The position numbers were made by a program, and so were the translations under genes. Below, piece after piece: positions 1 to 8,802 of a stretch of 64,000 nucleotides of DNA; position 1 is the first letter of the stretch; each line of letters begins with the position of its first letter. The notes under the pieces are model-generated. The model was not told the DNA's origin and ran no database searches. It saw only the letters and a program-made list of their open reading frames with translations. Location: assembly GCF_001729785.1 (NCBI RefSeq), contig NZ_CP017183.1:620001-684000 (forward strand). Direction: 5' to 3'. This DNA is from Enterobacter hormaechei subsp. xiangfangensis (GTDB lineage Bacteria; Pseudomonadota; Gammaproteobacteria; Enterobacterales; Enterobacteriaceae).

Positions 1-573
1 CGGCAGCCCCTCCAGCAGGAACAGCCACTGCCAGCCCTTAAGGTTCCACAGTCCGTCCATCGCCAGAATGTACCCGGAGAGGATCGAACCGAGCATCATG
101 GTCACCGGCATGGCGATCATAAACAGCGCGTTGGCGCGGGCGCGGTGATACGCCGGGAACCACCAGGTGAGATAGACCAGAATGCCCGGCAGGAAACCGG
201 CTTCGGCAATGCCCACCAGCATGCGCAGGACGTAGAGCGTTTCGGGGCTGGTGGCGAACATGGTGCAGGTAGAGGCGATGCCCCACACCACCATGATCCC
301 GGCGATCCAGCGGCGGGCGCCGATCTTCGCCAGCATGATGTTGCTGGGGATCCCGCACAGCACGTAGGTCACGTAAAACAGCGTCGCGGCCAGGCCAAAC
401 ATGGTCGACGTGAGGCCCAGATCTTTGCCCATCGTCAGCCCGGCAAAGCCGATGTTGATGCGATCGAGAAACGAGAAGACAAACAGGATAAAAAGAAACA
501 CGATCAAACGACGGAACAGCTTATTAATAACGCGATGTTCAACAGCTTTATTGTGCAGGGTTGAGGTCGTCAT
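1..573 (-). CDS. hpaX: 4-hydroxyphenylacetate permease HpaX (C-terminus off the window)
   Basis: Major facilitator transporter that imports 4-hydroxyphenylacetate across the inner membrane. Only the first 191 codons are here; the gene runs off the left edge. The reading begins MTTSTLHNKA at the ATG complementary to 571-573. It shows several hydrophobic segments, and an MFS-type loop with DRINIGFAG in the first helix pair followed by ARRWIAG after the second. It is the seventh gene of a minus-strand run in the order known for E. coli strains with the pathway (hpaGEDFHIX), 21 bases after hpaI. hpaA and hpaBC would be expected beyond the edge. Confidence 0.9.
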   Translation of the reverse strand, partial: MTTSTLHNKAVEHRVINKLFRRLIVFLFILFVFSFLDRINIGFAGLTMGKDLGLTSTMFGLAATLFYVTYVLCGIPSNIMLAKIGARRWIAGIMVVWGIASTCTMFATSPETLYVLRMLVGIAEAGFLPGILVYLTWWFPAYHRARANALFMIAMPVTMMLGSILSGYILAMDGLWNLKGWQWLFLLEGLP

Positions 574-594
574 GTTGCGCTCCACATCGTACGT

Positions 595-1389
595 TTAGTA
601 GACGGATTTATTGTTATCAACTGCTGTGGTGACATCGGTAAAGCGGGCCGCCAGCGCTTCGGCGCTGCGGGCGAGCAGGGTGGTATCCACGCCGACCGCG
701 ACAAACAGCGCGCCGAGTTCAAGATAACGTTTTGCCAGTTGCTCGTTCGCCATCAGGATGCCGGGGGCTTTACCCGCGCTGAGGATTTGGGCGATCGCCT
801 GCTCTATGGCGGCCTGCACCTCCGGGTGCTGCGGATTACCGGCGAAGCCCATGTCGGCGCTCAGATCCGCAGGGCCGATAAACACGCCGTCCACCCCTTC
901 CACGTCCAGGATCTGCGGCAGGTTTTTCAGCGCCTCGCGAGTTTCGATTTGCACCAGCACGCACATGGCGTCGTTAGCCTGATGCAGATACTCCGGGATG
1001 CGGTTCCAGCGCGACGCCCGCGCCAGCGCGCTGCCGACGCCGCGAATGCCGGCAGGCGGATAGCGGGTGCCGCTGACCGCCAGACGGGCTTCGTCGGCGT
1101 TTTGCACCATCGGCACCAGCAGGGTTTGCGCCCCCACGTCCAGCAGCTGCTTGATCTGCACCGGATCGTTCCACGACGGGCGCACCACCGGCTGGCTGGG
1201 ATAAGGGGCGATGGCCTGTAGCTGAGTCAGGATGGTTTGCACGCTGTTCGGCGCGTGCTCTCCGTCGATCAGCAGCCAGTCAAAACCGGCCCCGGCCAGT
1301 AGCTCAGCGCTGTAGCTGCTGGTCAGCCCCAGCCATAACCCGATTTGCGGACGGCCCGCCTTCAGCGCCGCTTTGAATGCGTTTTGCAT
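595..1389 (-). CDS. hpaI: 4-hydroxy-2-oxoheptanedioate aldolase HpaI
   Basis: Last enzyme of homoprotocatechuate breakdown: metal-dependent class II aldol cleavage of 4-hydroxy-2-oxoheptanedioate to pyruvate and succinic semialdehyde. The 264-residue protein belongs to the HpcH/HpaI family. Visible motifs are [15 protein letters not shown] (substrate Arg), VQIETREAL (metal Glu) and [14 protein letters not shown] (metal Asp). A longer in-frame reading goes back to 1518, but the family start [12 protein letters not shown] at 1389 sits behind an AGGAG-type ribosome binding site, and the extra stretch has low-complexity composition and overlaps hpaH. It lies 10 bases after hpaH in the same operon. 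Confidence 0.95.
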   Translation of the reverse strand: MQNAFKAALKAGRPQIGLWLGLTSSYSAELLAGAGFDWLLIDGEHAPNSVQTILTQLQAIAPYPSQPVVRPSWNDPVQIKQLLDVGAQTLLVPMVQNADEARLAVSGTRYPPAGIRGVGSALARASRWNRIPEYLHQANDAMCVLVQIETREALKNLPQILDVEGVDGVFIGPADLSADMGFAGNPQHPEVQAAIEQAIAQILSAGKAPGILMANEQLAKRYLELGALFVAVGVDTTLLARSAEALAARFTDVTTAVDNNKSVY

Positions 1390-1399
1390 GGTCATCTCC

Positions 1400-2203
1400 T
1401 TACACAAAGCGGCAGCTAATCGAGCCCATGTTGCCGTAGTCGACGTGGAAGGTGTCGCCTCTGCTGGCGGCAACCGGGCGGGTAAACGAGCCGCCGAGGA
1501 TGATTTGCCCTGGCTCAAGCTGCACGTCGTATGGCGCGAGTTTGTTCGCCAGCCACGCCACGCCGTTCGCCGGGTGGTTAAGCACGCCTGCGGCGACCCC
1601 GGTCTCTTCGATCACGCCGTTGCGGTAAAGCAGGGCGGAGATCCAGCGCAGATCCAGCTCGTCGGGTTTAATCGGGCGGCCGCCGAGGATCACGCCCGCG
1701 TTGGCGGCGTTATCGGAGATGGTGTCGAACACCTTGCGCGGGCGCTGGGTTTCCGGGTCAACGTTATGGCAGCGGGCGTCGATCAGCTCCAGGGCGGGGA
1801 TGATGTAATCCGTGGCGTTGTAGACGTCGAAGATCGTGCAGTTCGGGCCGCGCAGCGGTTTTGCCAGCACGAAGGCCAGCTCCACTTCGATGCGCGGGAC
1901 GATAAAGCGATCCACGGGGATGTCGCTGCCGTCGTGGAAGAACATATCGTCCAGCAGCGCGCCGTAGTCCGGCTCGCTGATCTGCGAGCTGGCCTGCATC
2001 GCTTTGGAGGTAAGGCCGATCTTGTGGCCTTTCAGCACGCGGCCTTCGGCAATTTTCAGGCTCACCCATTCGCGCTGGACGGCGTAGGCGTCTTCAATGG
2101 TGATCTCCGGATACTCCAGCGAGATCGCGCGGATCTGCTCCCGGGATTGTTCCGCCTGATGCAGACGGTGGGCGATCAGGGTATGGGTGTGTTTGTCGAG
2201 CAT
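1400..2203 (-). CDS. hpaH: 2-oxo-hept-4-ene-1,7-dioate hydratase HpaH
   Basis: Adds water to 2-oxo-hept-4-ene-1,7-dioate (the older literature writes hepta-3-ene), giving the substrate of HpaI. The protein has 267 residues, the usual family length, and belongs to the hydratase/decarboxylase branch of the FAH fold. It shows KGHKIGLTS, the acidic metal-site segment [11 protein letters not shown], and an ending of the type [10 protein letters not shown]. It is followed closely by hpaI and separated from upstream hpaF by 65 bases that hold a palindromic repeat, so it is probably still cotranscribed with hpaF. Confidence 0.95.
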   Translation of the reverse strand: MLDKHTHTLIAHRLHQAEQSREQIRAISLEYPEITIEDAYAVQREWVSLKIAEGRVLKGHKIGLTSKAMQASSQISEPDYGALLDDMFFHDGSDIPVDRFIVPRIEVELAFVLAKPLRGPNCTIFDVYNATDYIIPALELIDARCHNVDPETQRPRKVFDTISDNAANAGVILGGRPIKPDELDLRWISALLYRNGVIEETGVAAGVLNHPANGVAWLANKLAPYDVQLEPGQIILGGSFTRPVAASRGDTFHVDYGNMGSISCRFV

Positions 2204-2231
2204 GGCGATATCCTGTTTTTATTTGTTTTCT

Positions 2232-2252
2232 CCCTCTCCCTGTGGGAGAGGG
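2232..2252. repeat. CCCTCTCCC palindromic repeat inside the hpa operon
   Basis: CCCTCTCCC, a 3-base loop, and GGGAGAGGG form a perfect 9-base-pair hairpin in the hpaF-hpaH gap. The same element recurs near 36671, 45561 (twice) and 47677. There is no T-run after it on the minus strand, so it looks like a dispersed repeat and not a terminator. Confidence 0.75.
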
Positions 2253-2268
2253 GACAGACCGTGCGGTG

Positions 2269-2649
2269 TTATTTAAACAACGCGTGCACGTTGTTTTGCT
2301 TGTAATTAAGCGTCGGGTGCAGCTCGTCCAGCTCGAACGAGAGCGCCAGATATCGGCCCGCCATTAGCTCTGCGAAGTGCGTTTTGATCAGCGCAAACAG
2401 CATTTCACCGACCTCTTCCCGGCTTTCCAGGCTGCGCCCCGCGCCGATCTTCAGCGTCATATGCACAAAGGCGTAATCGTGCTTACCGTCGGCCATCTGC
2501 CAGGTATCCAGCCAGTGGGCGCGGCTGCGGATACCGCCGAGCGGGAAGATCCCCGTGGCGGCGAGCGCCTCGTTCACTTTGGCGAACAGACCCGGCAGGT
2601 CGGCTTGCTCGCGGATGTTGTTGGTACATTCAGCAATAAAGTGCGGCAT
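2269..2649 (-). CDS. hpaF: 5-carboxymethyl-2-hydroxymuconate delta-isomerase HpaF
   Basis: Isomerises 5-carboxymethyl-2-hydroxymuconate to 5-oxo-pent-3-ene-1,2,5-tricarboxylate. The protein has 126 residues and belongs to the tautomerase superfamily. The sequence begins M-P-H-F-I, so removal of Met would expose the N-terminal proline that acts as the base in this family. HWLDTWQMADG lies in the middle of the chain. It follows hpaD by 9 bases with an AAGGAG ribosome binding site in between. Length and context match E. coli HpaF. Confidence 0.93.
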   Translation of the reverse strand: MPHFIAECTNNIREQADLPGLFAKVNEALAATGIFPLGGIRSRAHWLDTWQMADGKHDYAFVHMTLKIGAGRSLESREEVGEMLFALIKTHFAELMAGRYLALSFELDELHPTLNYKQNNVHALFK

Positions 2650-2658
2650 AACGACTCC

Positions 2659-3510
2659 TTAGGCGGGCAGCGGGAAAACGGCGTTGACCTGGCCGGTGCC
2701 GGAGCTGGCGAACAGCTCGGTGAGAAACTCCACCTTACCGTCGTATTTGTCCCAGCCGAGCATCCCCAGCAGCATCACCGTGTCGTGCATGTTGCCCTCG
2801 CCGTAGCAGTAGTCGGCGTACTCCGGCAGCATGCTGCAAAACTCCTTGAACTGCCCCTCGCGCCACAGCTTCACCACGCGCTCGTCCATCTGGCGATCAA
2901 ACTCGCGGGTGTAGCTGTTCATCCCTTCCTCCGCGCGCTGGTCGTCGATAAAGCGGTGCGACAGCGAGCCGCTGGCGAGCACCGCCACGGTGCCGTCGTA
3001 TTTTTCGATGGCGCTGATGATGGCCTCGCCCAGCCTGCGGCTGTCGGCGAAGTCGTGAACCGTGCAGAACGCCGAGATGGAGACCACTTTGAAGTGCTTA
3101 TCCGCGTTCATGTAGCGCATCGGCACCAGCGTGCCGTACTCCAGCTTGAGGCTCGGGATGTTGTGCGCCTTGGCGCGAACGCCAAGCTTCACCGCTTCGT
3201 CGGCAATCAGCTGGCCGAGTTCCGGGTTGCCGTCGTAGTCGTAGGTCATGTCGCGAATAAAATGCGGCAGCTCGTTGCTGGTGTAGACGCCTGAGAAATG
3301 GTCCGCGCAGTTGATGTGATACGCGCTGTTCACCAGCCAGTGGGTGTCGAAGACGATAATGGTATCCACGCCCAGCTCGCGGCAGCGCTTGCTGATCTCT
3401 TTATGCCCATCGATGGCGCCCTGGCGGCAGCCGTGGTTTTTGCCCGGCAGTTCAGAGAGATACATTGACGGCACGTGGGTGATTTTTGCCGCTAACGCTA
3501 ATTTTCCCAT
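2659..3510 (-). CDS. hpaD: 3,4-dihydroxyphenylacetate 2,3-dioxygenase HpaD
   Basis: Extradiol ring-cleavage enzyme of the LigB (class III, Fe(II)) family that opens homoprotocatechuate to 5-carboxymethyl-2-hydroxymuconate semialdehyde. The 283-residue protein has HVPSMYLSELPGKNHGCRQ near the N-terminus, FDTHW, and ASGSLSHRF around the middle, with histidines typical of the metal site. A longer frame to 3558 exists, but MGKLALAAKITHV at 3510 is the conserved family start, and it lies just 2 bases after the hpaE stop, as expected for translational coupling. Confidence 0.96.
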   Translation of the reverse strand: MGKLALAAKITHVPSMYLSELPGKNHGCRQGAIDGHKEISKRCRELGVDTIIVFDTHWLVNSAYHINCADHFSGVYTSNELPHFIRDMTYDYDGNPELGQLIADEAVKLGVRAKAHNIPSLKLEYGTLVPMRYMNADKHFKVVSISAFCTVHDFADSRRLGEAIISAIEKYDGTVAVLASGSLSHRFIDDQRAEEGMNSYTREFDRQMDERVVKLWREGQFKEFCSMLPEYADYCYGEGNMHDTVMLLGMLGWDKYDGKVEFLTELFASSGTGQVNAVFPLPA

Positions 3511-3512
3511 GA

Positions 3513-4979
3513 TCAGATCCCCCACTTTGGAATCGGATGGTCGCCCATGGAGATGCACACGTTCTTCATCTCCGCGAAGACCTCGAAGCTGTACTCGCCG
3601 CCTTCGCGCCCGGTGCCGGAGGCCTTCACGCCGCCAAACGGCTGGCGCAGGTCGCGCACGTTCTGGGTGTTGACGAACACCATGCCCGCTTCGATGTTGC
3701 GCGCCAGACGCAGCACCTTGCTGACGTCCTGGGTCCAGATGTACGACGCCAGGCCATACTCCACGTCGTTCGCCAGGCGCAGGCCTTCCGCTTCGTCCTT
3801 AAACGGCAGCAGGCAGGCCACCGGCCCGAAGATCTCTTCCTGCGCCACGCGCATGCGGTTATCGACATCCGCCAGCACGGTCGGGCGCAGGAAGTTGCCG
3901 CCTTTCAGGTGCGCAGGCAGATCGGTCGGTTTGTCCGGGCCGCCCGCCAGCAGGGTTGCCCCCTCTTCAATGCCGAGGCGGATATAGCCGGAGACTTTTT
4001 CCCAGTGCTGCTGGCTGATGAGCGCGCCAATCTGGGTGTTCGGATTGGTCGGGTCGCCCACGCGCAGGCGGTTGGCGCGCTCGGCAAAGCGTTTGACGAA
4101 CTCCGGGTAGATGCTCTGCTGTATGAAGATGCGCGAGCCGGCGGTGCAGCGTTCGCCGTTGATGGAGAAGATGGTGAACAGGGCGGCGTCCAGCGCGCGC
4201 TCGATGTCCGCGTCTTCAAAAATCAGCACCGGAGATTTGCCGCCCAGTTCCATAGAATACTTCTTCAGCCCGGCGTTTTTCATGATGTTACGCCCGGTGG
4301 CGGTGCCGCCGGTGAAGGAGACGGCGCGCACGTCATGATGACGCACCAGCGCGTCGCCAGCCGTGGCGCCATAGCCCTGCACCACGTTGAGCACGCCCGC
4401 CGGAATGCCCGCTTCGAGGGCCAGCTCGCCCAGACGGTCGGCGGTCAGCGGGGAGAGTTCAGACATCTTCAGCACCGCGGTGTTACCCAGCGCGAGACAG
4501 GGCGCGACCTTCCAGGTGGCGGTCATAAACGGCACGTTCCACGGCGACACCAGCGCGCAGACACCCACCGGCTGCACCAGGGTGTAGTTGAGCATCTTGT
4601 CGTCGACCGGGTAGGTTTTGCCGTTCATCTGCTGGCACACCTCGGCGAAGAACTCGAAGTTGTGCGAGGCGCGCGGAATGAGCACGTTTTTGGTCTGGTG
4701 GATCGGCAGGCCGGTGTCGGCGGTCTCCATCGCGGCAATGTCCGGCACGTTCTGGTCAATCAGATCCCCCAGGCGACGCATCAGGCGCGCACGCTCCTTC
4801 ATCGGCAGGTTGGCCCATTTCGGGAACGCCTCTTTGGCGGCGGCAACGGCCTGATGGATTTCGGCTTCGCCCCCGGAGGCTACTTCAGCCAGCACCTCGC
4901 CGGAGGCCGGGTTAGTGGTTTGGAAGTACTCACTTCCGGCGACGTTTTTCCCGTTGATCCAGTGGTTAATCTTTTTCAT
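3513..4979 (-). CDS. hpaE: 5-carboxymethyl-2-hydroxymuconate semialdehyde dehydrogenase HpaE
   Basis: NAD-dependent aldehyde dehydrogenase that oxidises the ring-cleavage product. The 488 residues show the full ALDH signature: SPWNVP near 145, SFTGGTATGR near 221, the general base E244 in MELGGKSP, and the catalytic cysteine C278 in NGERCTAGSR. Its ATG overlaps the hpaG stop in an ATGA arrangement (4976-4979), and its stop lies 2 bases before hpaD. A long opposite-strand reading across this gene is rich in Arg, His and Ala and is a shadow. Confidence 0.97.
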   Translation of the reverse strand: MKKINHWINGKNVAGSEYFQTTNPASGEVLAEVASGGEAEIHQAVAAAKEAFPKWANLPMKERARLMRRLGDLIDQNVPDIAAMETADTGLPIHQTKNVLIPRASHNFEFFAEVCQQMNGKTYPVDDKMLNYTLVQPVGVCALVSPWNVPFMTATWKVAPCLALGNTAVLKMSELSPLTADRLGELALEAGIPAGVLNVVQGYGATAGDALVRHHDVRAVSFTGGTATGRNIMKNAGLKKYSMELGGKSPVLIFEDADIERALDAALFTIFSINGERCTAGSRIFIQQSIYPEFVKRFAERANRLRVGDPTNPNTQIGALISQQHWEKVSGYIRLGIEEGATLLAGGPDKPTDLPAHLKGGNFLRPTVLADVDNRMRVAQEEIFGPVACLLPFKDEAEGLRLANDVEYGLASYIWTQDVSKVLRLARNIEAGMVFVNTQNVRDLRQPFGGVKASGTGREGGEYSFEVFAEMKNVCISMGDHPIPKWGI

Positions 4980-6253
4980 TTTGCAGTCTCCTCACTGACA
5001 ATTCGGTTTACCAGACGGCCTACGCCCTCCACTTCCACCACCACTTCATCGCCCGGTACCACGTCGGACAGCCCCTTCGGCGTGCCGGTGGCAATCATGT
5101 CGCCCGGTTGCAGGGTCATGAAATCGCTCAGATACGCAATCAGGAATGGGATGCTGAAAATGAGATCGGCGGTGGTGCCTTCCTGACGCAGTTCACCGTT
5201 AACGTAGGTGCGAAGACGAAGGTTGTGCGGGTCAGGGATGGCTTCTTTTGGCACCACGTTCGGGCTGATGGGGGTCAGCCCGTCGCGGCTTTTCACCCGC
5301 AGGTTTGGGCGATAGTAGTTTTCGAGATAATCGCGGATGGCGTAGTCGTTGCACACCGTGTAGCCCGCAACATAGTCCATCGCCTCGGCTTCGCTGACCT
5401 TACGCGCGGTTTTACCGATGACCACCACCAGCTCGGCTTCGTAATGCATGTATTCAATGTTGTTTGGGCGCACCGAGGTCTGGTTGTCGCCATTAAAGGT
5501 GTTCGGCGCTTTGATAAACACCAGCGGCTCGGTAGGCGGTTTGAAGTCCAGCTCGCTGGCGTGATCGGCGTAGTTCAGGCCGAGTGCGAACAGCGTGGCG
5601 TGCGGCGGCGTGCGCGAAGCAATGGTAACGTCGCGTTCCACTACCACCGGGTTTTCCAGCGGCGGAAATCCCTCTGCCAGAATGCGTACCCGATCGCCCG
5701 GGCGAATTTCGACACGGCTTTGTGGGGTACCGAGCAATATCGCATCGCCGGGGTTCAGGGTGGCAAATTCGCTCAGCGCGCTCAGCAGTTCGGCGGCGTT
5801 GCGGTGCAGATCGGCCGTGTTCCAGTGGTCCGCTTCGCGACCGTTGATCTCGGTGATGATGGTCAGGTTGTCCACGTTATCAACGGCGACAGGTTCGCCG
5901 AGCGGGCAAAATCCATCCCGACATTTGGCCTTGATCGCCGGACGGTAGAAGCTCTCTTCCGGCAGGCTGATTTCGTTGGCCAGCGCGTAGCTAGCGATGT
6001 ACGCCGCCGCCTCTTCAACGCGGACTTTGCTGGCGGTTTTGCCCACCACCAGCGCCACCGTTGCGCCGCTTAACACGGTTTCTCCCTGTGGGAAGGGAAT
6101 CGGCTCGCCTGCGCGAATAACGGTGTTATGTGGCTTGATAAACCACACCGCCGTTTTTGGCGGCGCGTTATAGGGGGCTTTTTCAAACGCCTCAGCCCAG
6201 GCTGCACGCTGGCTTTGGTGGTTTAGCGCTACGGCAAAAACAGTACCTTTCAT
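4976..6253 (-). CDS. hpaG: Bifunctional isomerase/decarboxylase HpaG
   Basis: Decarboxylates 5-oxo-pent-3-ene-1,2,5-tricarboxylate and isomerises the product. The 425-residue protein is two tandem FAH-fold halves. The first starts at ALNHQSQ; the second near residue 208 at FALGLNYADHASEL. The second half has the metal-site motif EAELVVVIGK and CNDYAIRD, whereas the matching place in the first half reads GATVALVVGK and lacks the Glu-x-Glu pair. The start at 6253 (MKGTVFAVALNH) is the conserved one, 15 bases inside a longer frame, preceded by AGGAG. First gene of the minus-strand operon. Confidence 0.95.
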   Translation of the reverse strand: MKGTVFAVALNHQSQRAAWAEAFEKAPYNAPPKTAVWFIKPHNTVIRAGEPIPFPQGETVLSGATVALVVGKTASKVRVEEAAAYIASYALANEISLPEESFYRPAIKAKCRDGFCPLGEPVAVDNVDNLTIITEINGREADHWNTADLHRNAAELLSALSEFATLNPGDAILLGTPQSRVEIRPGDRVRILAEGFPPLENPVVVERDVTIASRTPPHATLFALGLNYADHASELDFKPPTEPLVFIKAPNTFNGDNQTSVRPNNIEYMHYEAELVVVIGKTARKVSEAEAMDYVAGYTVCNDYAIRDYLENYYRPNLRVKSRDGLTPISPNVVPKEAIPDPHNLRLRTYVNGELRQEGTTADLIFSIPFLIAYLSDFMTLQPGDMIATGTPKGLSDVVPGDEVVVEVEGVGRLVNRIVSEETAK

Positions 6254-6290
6254 TCCCATACTCCTCAAACCGGCTGTCCGGTTTTGATTT

Positions 6291-6306
6291 CATTAATATG
6301 TTAATG
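6291..6306. promoter_or_regulatory. Candidate HpaR operator
   Basis: CATTAA-TATG-TTAATG is a perfect 6-base-pair palindrome lying 38 bases upstream of the hpaG start in the divergent hpaG-hpaR gap. HpaR is a MarR-type repressor known to bind palindromes in this gap in E. coli W. A related sequence sharing TTAATGAT recurs at 6500-6507, 15 bases before hpaR, and could be a second site for autoregulation. Assignment is by position and symmetry only. Confidence 0.55.
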
Positions 6307-6521
6307 ATCTGGTTTTATGCTTTTGCTGTTCGTTTCGCAATCAGAAGTGAATAATTTGTGATATGAATAACAATAAATTTACATAAATGAGTTAATTATC
6401 TTTTAATTCAATGGATTAAAAAAATTTCGTTGTTTCTGTTAGACTTTTTGGGTTACAACGTGTTGTCTATAAAAGCATCTGTTTTAAATTGTTTACTTGT
6501 TAATGATGTAAGGGGAAGGTG

Positions 6522-6962
6522 ATGCATGACTCATTAACCATCGCGCTGTTGCAGGCGCGTGAAGCGGCGATGGGCTACTTCCGCCCGATAGTGAAGCGGC
6601 ATAATCTGACCGAGCAGCAGTGGCGTATCGTCCGCGTGCTGGCCGAGCATCCCTCCATGGATTTTCACGATCTGGCGTTCCGCACCTGCATTTTGCGCCC
6701 AAGCCTGACCGGCATTCTGACGCGGATGGAGCGCGACGGTCTGGTGCTGCGCTTAAAGCCGGTGAATGACCAGCGCAAGCTGTACGTATCGCTGACGAAA
6801 GAAGGCAACGCGCTGTACCAGCGTGCTCAGGCTCAGGTGGAAGAGGCGTACCAGCAGATTGAGGCGGAATATACCCCGGAGAAGATGACGCAGCTCACGG
6901 CGCTGCTGGAAGAATTTATTGAACTTGGAAACCGACATATTGCCGCGCGGGACGAAGAGTAA
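6522..6962 (+). CDS. hpaR: Homoprotocatechuate operon repressor HpaR (MarR family)
   Basis: Winged-helix repressor of the divergent hpaGEDFHIX genes; in E. coli W it is relieved by hydroxyphenylacetates. The 146 residues carry a MarR core: [19 protein letters not shown], the recognition region [21 protein letters not shown], and the wing [18 protein letters not shown] three bases upstream could also start translation, but the ATG at 6522 has better spacing (6 bases) to AGGGG and matches the family start [11 protein letters not shown]. The gene is divergent from hpaG across 268 AT-rich bases. Confidence 0.94.
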   Translation: MHDSLTIALLQAREAAMGYFRPIVKRHNLTEQQWRIVRVLAEHPSMDFHDLAFRTCILRPSLTGILTRMERDGLVLRLKPVNDQRKLYVSLTKEGNALYQRAQAQVEEAYQQIEAEYTPEKMTQLTALLEEFIELGNRHIAARDEE

Positions 6963-6990
6963 AAACCCTAAATTCCAGGATGATTTTCGT

Positions 6991-7017
6991 AAAGTTTTCC
7001 CTTTCCAGGCCGAAAAT
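6991..7017 (+). promoter_or_regulatory. Sigma-28 (FliA) flagellar promoter of tsr
   Basis: TAAAGTTT, an 11-base spacer, and GCCGAAAA match the enteric FliA consensus TAAAGTTT-N11-GCCGATAA at 15 of 16 fixed positions with exact spacing. It lies 28 bases upstream of the tsr ATG, as expected for a class 3 flagellar gene. The ribosome binding site GAGGAAAG follows. Confidence 0.85.
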
Positions 7018-7045
7018 TCTGTATCTGTCTGAGGAAAGAGAAAAC

Positions 7046-8710
7046 ATGTTAAATCGTATCAAGATTGTCACCAGCTTACTGCTGGTTTTAGCGATATTTG
7101 GCCTTTTACAACTCACATCCGGTGGTCTTTTCTTCAATGCCCTGAAGCATGACAAAGAGAATTTCACCATCCTGCAAACCATTCGCCAGCAACAATCCAC
7201 CCTGAACGGTAGCTGGGTGGCGCTGCTGCAAACCCGTAACACTCTGAACCGCGCGGGTATCCGCTATATGATGGATCAGAACAATATCGGTAGCGGCTCA
7301 ACCGTCGCCGAGCTGATGCAAATTGCCTCTGCGTCTCTGAAACAGGCGGAAAAAAACTGGGCGGATTACGAAGCGCTGCCGCGCGACCCGCGTCAGAGCG
7401 ACGCTGCGGCACTGGAAATCAAACGTAATTACGATATCTACCACGGCGCGCTGGCCGAGCTGATCCAGCTGCTGGGGGCGGGCAAGATCAATGAGTTCTT
7501 CGACCAGCCGACCCAGAGCTATCAGGATGGCTTTGAGAAGCAGTACGTCACCTATCTGCAACAGAACGACGCGCTGTATCAGACCGCGGTTGAAGACAGC
7601 AACAGTTCTTACCGCCAGGCTATCTGGGTGCTGATTAGCGTGCTGGCTGCGGTGCTGGTGGTGATTGTTGCCGTCTGGCTGGGTATTCGTCAGGCGCTGA
7701 TTTCGCCGCTGAACCGTCTGATTGACAGCATTCGTCATATCGCCAGCGGCGACCTGGTGAAGCGCATCGATGTGGAAGGCTCCAACGAGATGGGGGAACT
7801 GGCTGACTCCCTGCGCCACATGCAGGGCGAGCTGGTGCGTACCGTGGGTGACGTGCGTAACGGCGCAAACGCCATTTACAGCGGTGCGAGCGAAATCTCG
7901 ATGGGCAATAACGATCTCTCATCCCGTACCGAACAGCAGGCTGCCTCTCTGGAAGAGACCGCCGCCAGCATGGAACAGCTGACTGCCACCGTGAAGCAGA
8001 ACGCCGAGAACGCCCGTCAGGCGAGCAACCTGGCCCTGAGCGCGTCTGAAACCGCGCAGAAAGGCGGCAAGGTGGTGGATAACGTGGTGCAGACCATGCG
8101 CGATATCGCCGGCAGTTCGCAGAAAATCGCCGATATCATCAGCGTGATCGACGGGATTGCCTTCCAGACCAATATTCTGGCGCTGAACGCGGCGGTAGAA
8201 GCGGCGCGTGCGGGCGAGCAGGGCCGCGGCTTTGCGGTGGTTGCAGGTGAAGTCCGAAACCTGGCGCAGCGCAGCGCCCAGGCGGCCCGTGAGATCAAGA
8301 GTCTGATTGAAGACTCCGTGGGGCGCGTGGAAATTGGTTCAACGCTGGTGGAAAGCGCGGGTGAAACCATGGGTGAGATCGTGAATGCGGTAACGCGCGT
8401 GACGGACATCATGGGCGAAATCGCGTCTGCGTCTGACGAGCAGAGCCGCGGTATCGACCAGGTTGGGCTGGCGGTGGCTGAGATGGATCGCGTGACCCAG
8501 CAGAACGCCTCGCTGGTGGAAGAGTCTGCGGCGGCGGCCGCGGCACTGGAAGAGCAGGCGAGCCGTCTGACGCAGGCTGTTGCGGTGTTCCGTATTCAGC
8601 AGGAACAGATGAAGGCGCGCGAGTTCGCCTCCGCGAAAAGCGTTGCCGCTCCGGTAGTGGCGCGTAAACCGGCGACCGCAGATGCGGGCGATAACTGGGA
8701 AACGTTCTGA
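7046..8710 (+). CDS. tsr: Methyl-accepting chemotaxis protein I, serine receptor Tsr
   Basis: Inner-membrane chemoreceptor for serine that signals through CheA/CheW. The 554 residues begin with a membrane segment (about 7-29), then a periplasmic ligand domain with [16 protein letters not shown] carrying the serine-binding Arg/Phe-type residues of Tsr, a second membrane segment (about 190-212), a HAMP linker, methylation helices ([17 protein letters not shown]), the invariant hairpin tip [20 protein letters not shown], and the C-terminal NWETF pentapeptide that docks CheR and CheB. A longer frame starts at 6980, but the ATG at 7046 is the family start and lies downstream of the sigma-28 promoter. 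Confidence 0.97.
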   Translation: MLNRIKIVTSLLLVLAIFGLLQLTSGGLFFNALKHDKENFTILQTIRQQQSTLNGSWVALLQTRNTLNRAGIRYMMDQNNIGSGSTVAELMQIASASLKQAEKNWADYEALPRDPRQSDAAALEIKRNYDIYHGALAELIQLLGAGKINEFFDQPTQSYQDGFEKQYVTYLQQNDALYQTAVEDSNSSYRQAIWVLISVLAAVLVVIVAVWLGIRQALISPLNRLIDSIRHIASGDLVKRIDVEGSNEMGELADSLRHMQGELVRTVGDVRNGANAIYSGASEISMGNNDLSSRTEQQAASLEETAASMEQLTATVKQNAENARQASNLALSASETAQKGGKVVDNVVQTMRDIAGSSQKIADIISVIDGIAFQTNILALNAAVEAARAGEQGRGFAVVAGEVRNLAQRSAQAAREIKSLIEDSVGRVEIGSTLVESAGETMGEIVNAVTRVTDIMGEIASASDEQSRGIDQVGLAVAEMDRVTQQNASLVEESAAAAAALEEQASRLTQAVAVFRIQQEQMKAREFASAKSVAAPVVARKPATADAGDNWETF

Positions 8711-8721
8711 CGCTGTGCGTT

Positions 8722-8799
8722 TTGCCGGGTGGCGGCTGCGCCTTACCCGGCCTGCGGAAATGGGTTTTGTAGGCCCGGTAAGCGCAACGCCACCGGGCG
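8722..8799. repeat. REP pair (BIME) after tsr
   Basis: Two inverted REP units: GCCGGGTGGCGGCTGCGCC...ACCCGGCCTGC and, inverted, TGTAGGCCCGGTAAGCGCAACGCC...GGGC. They fill the gap between convergent tsr and the acetyltransferase, a usual place for BIMEs, and can fold into stable hairpins. Confidence 0.85.
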
Positions 8800-8802
8800 A
8801 TC

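Noticed and set aside
3537..5186. Long plus-strand reading (549 codons) across hpaE
   Set aside because: It is antisense to a fully motif-bearing aldehyde dehydrogenase, rich in Arg, His and Ala, with no recognisable domain or ribosome binding site; a GC-rich shadow frame.
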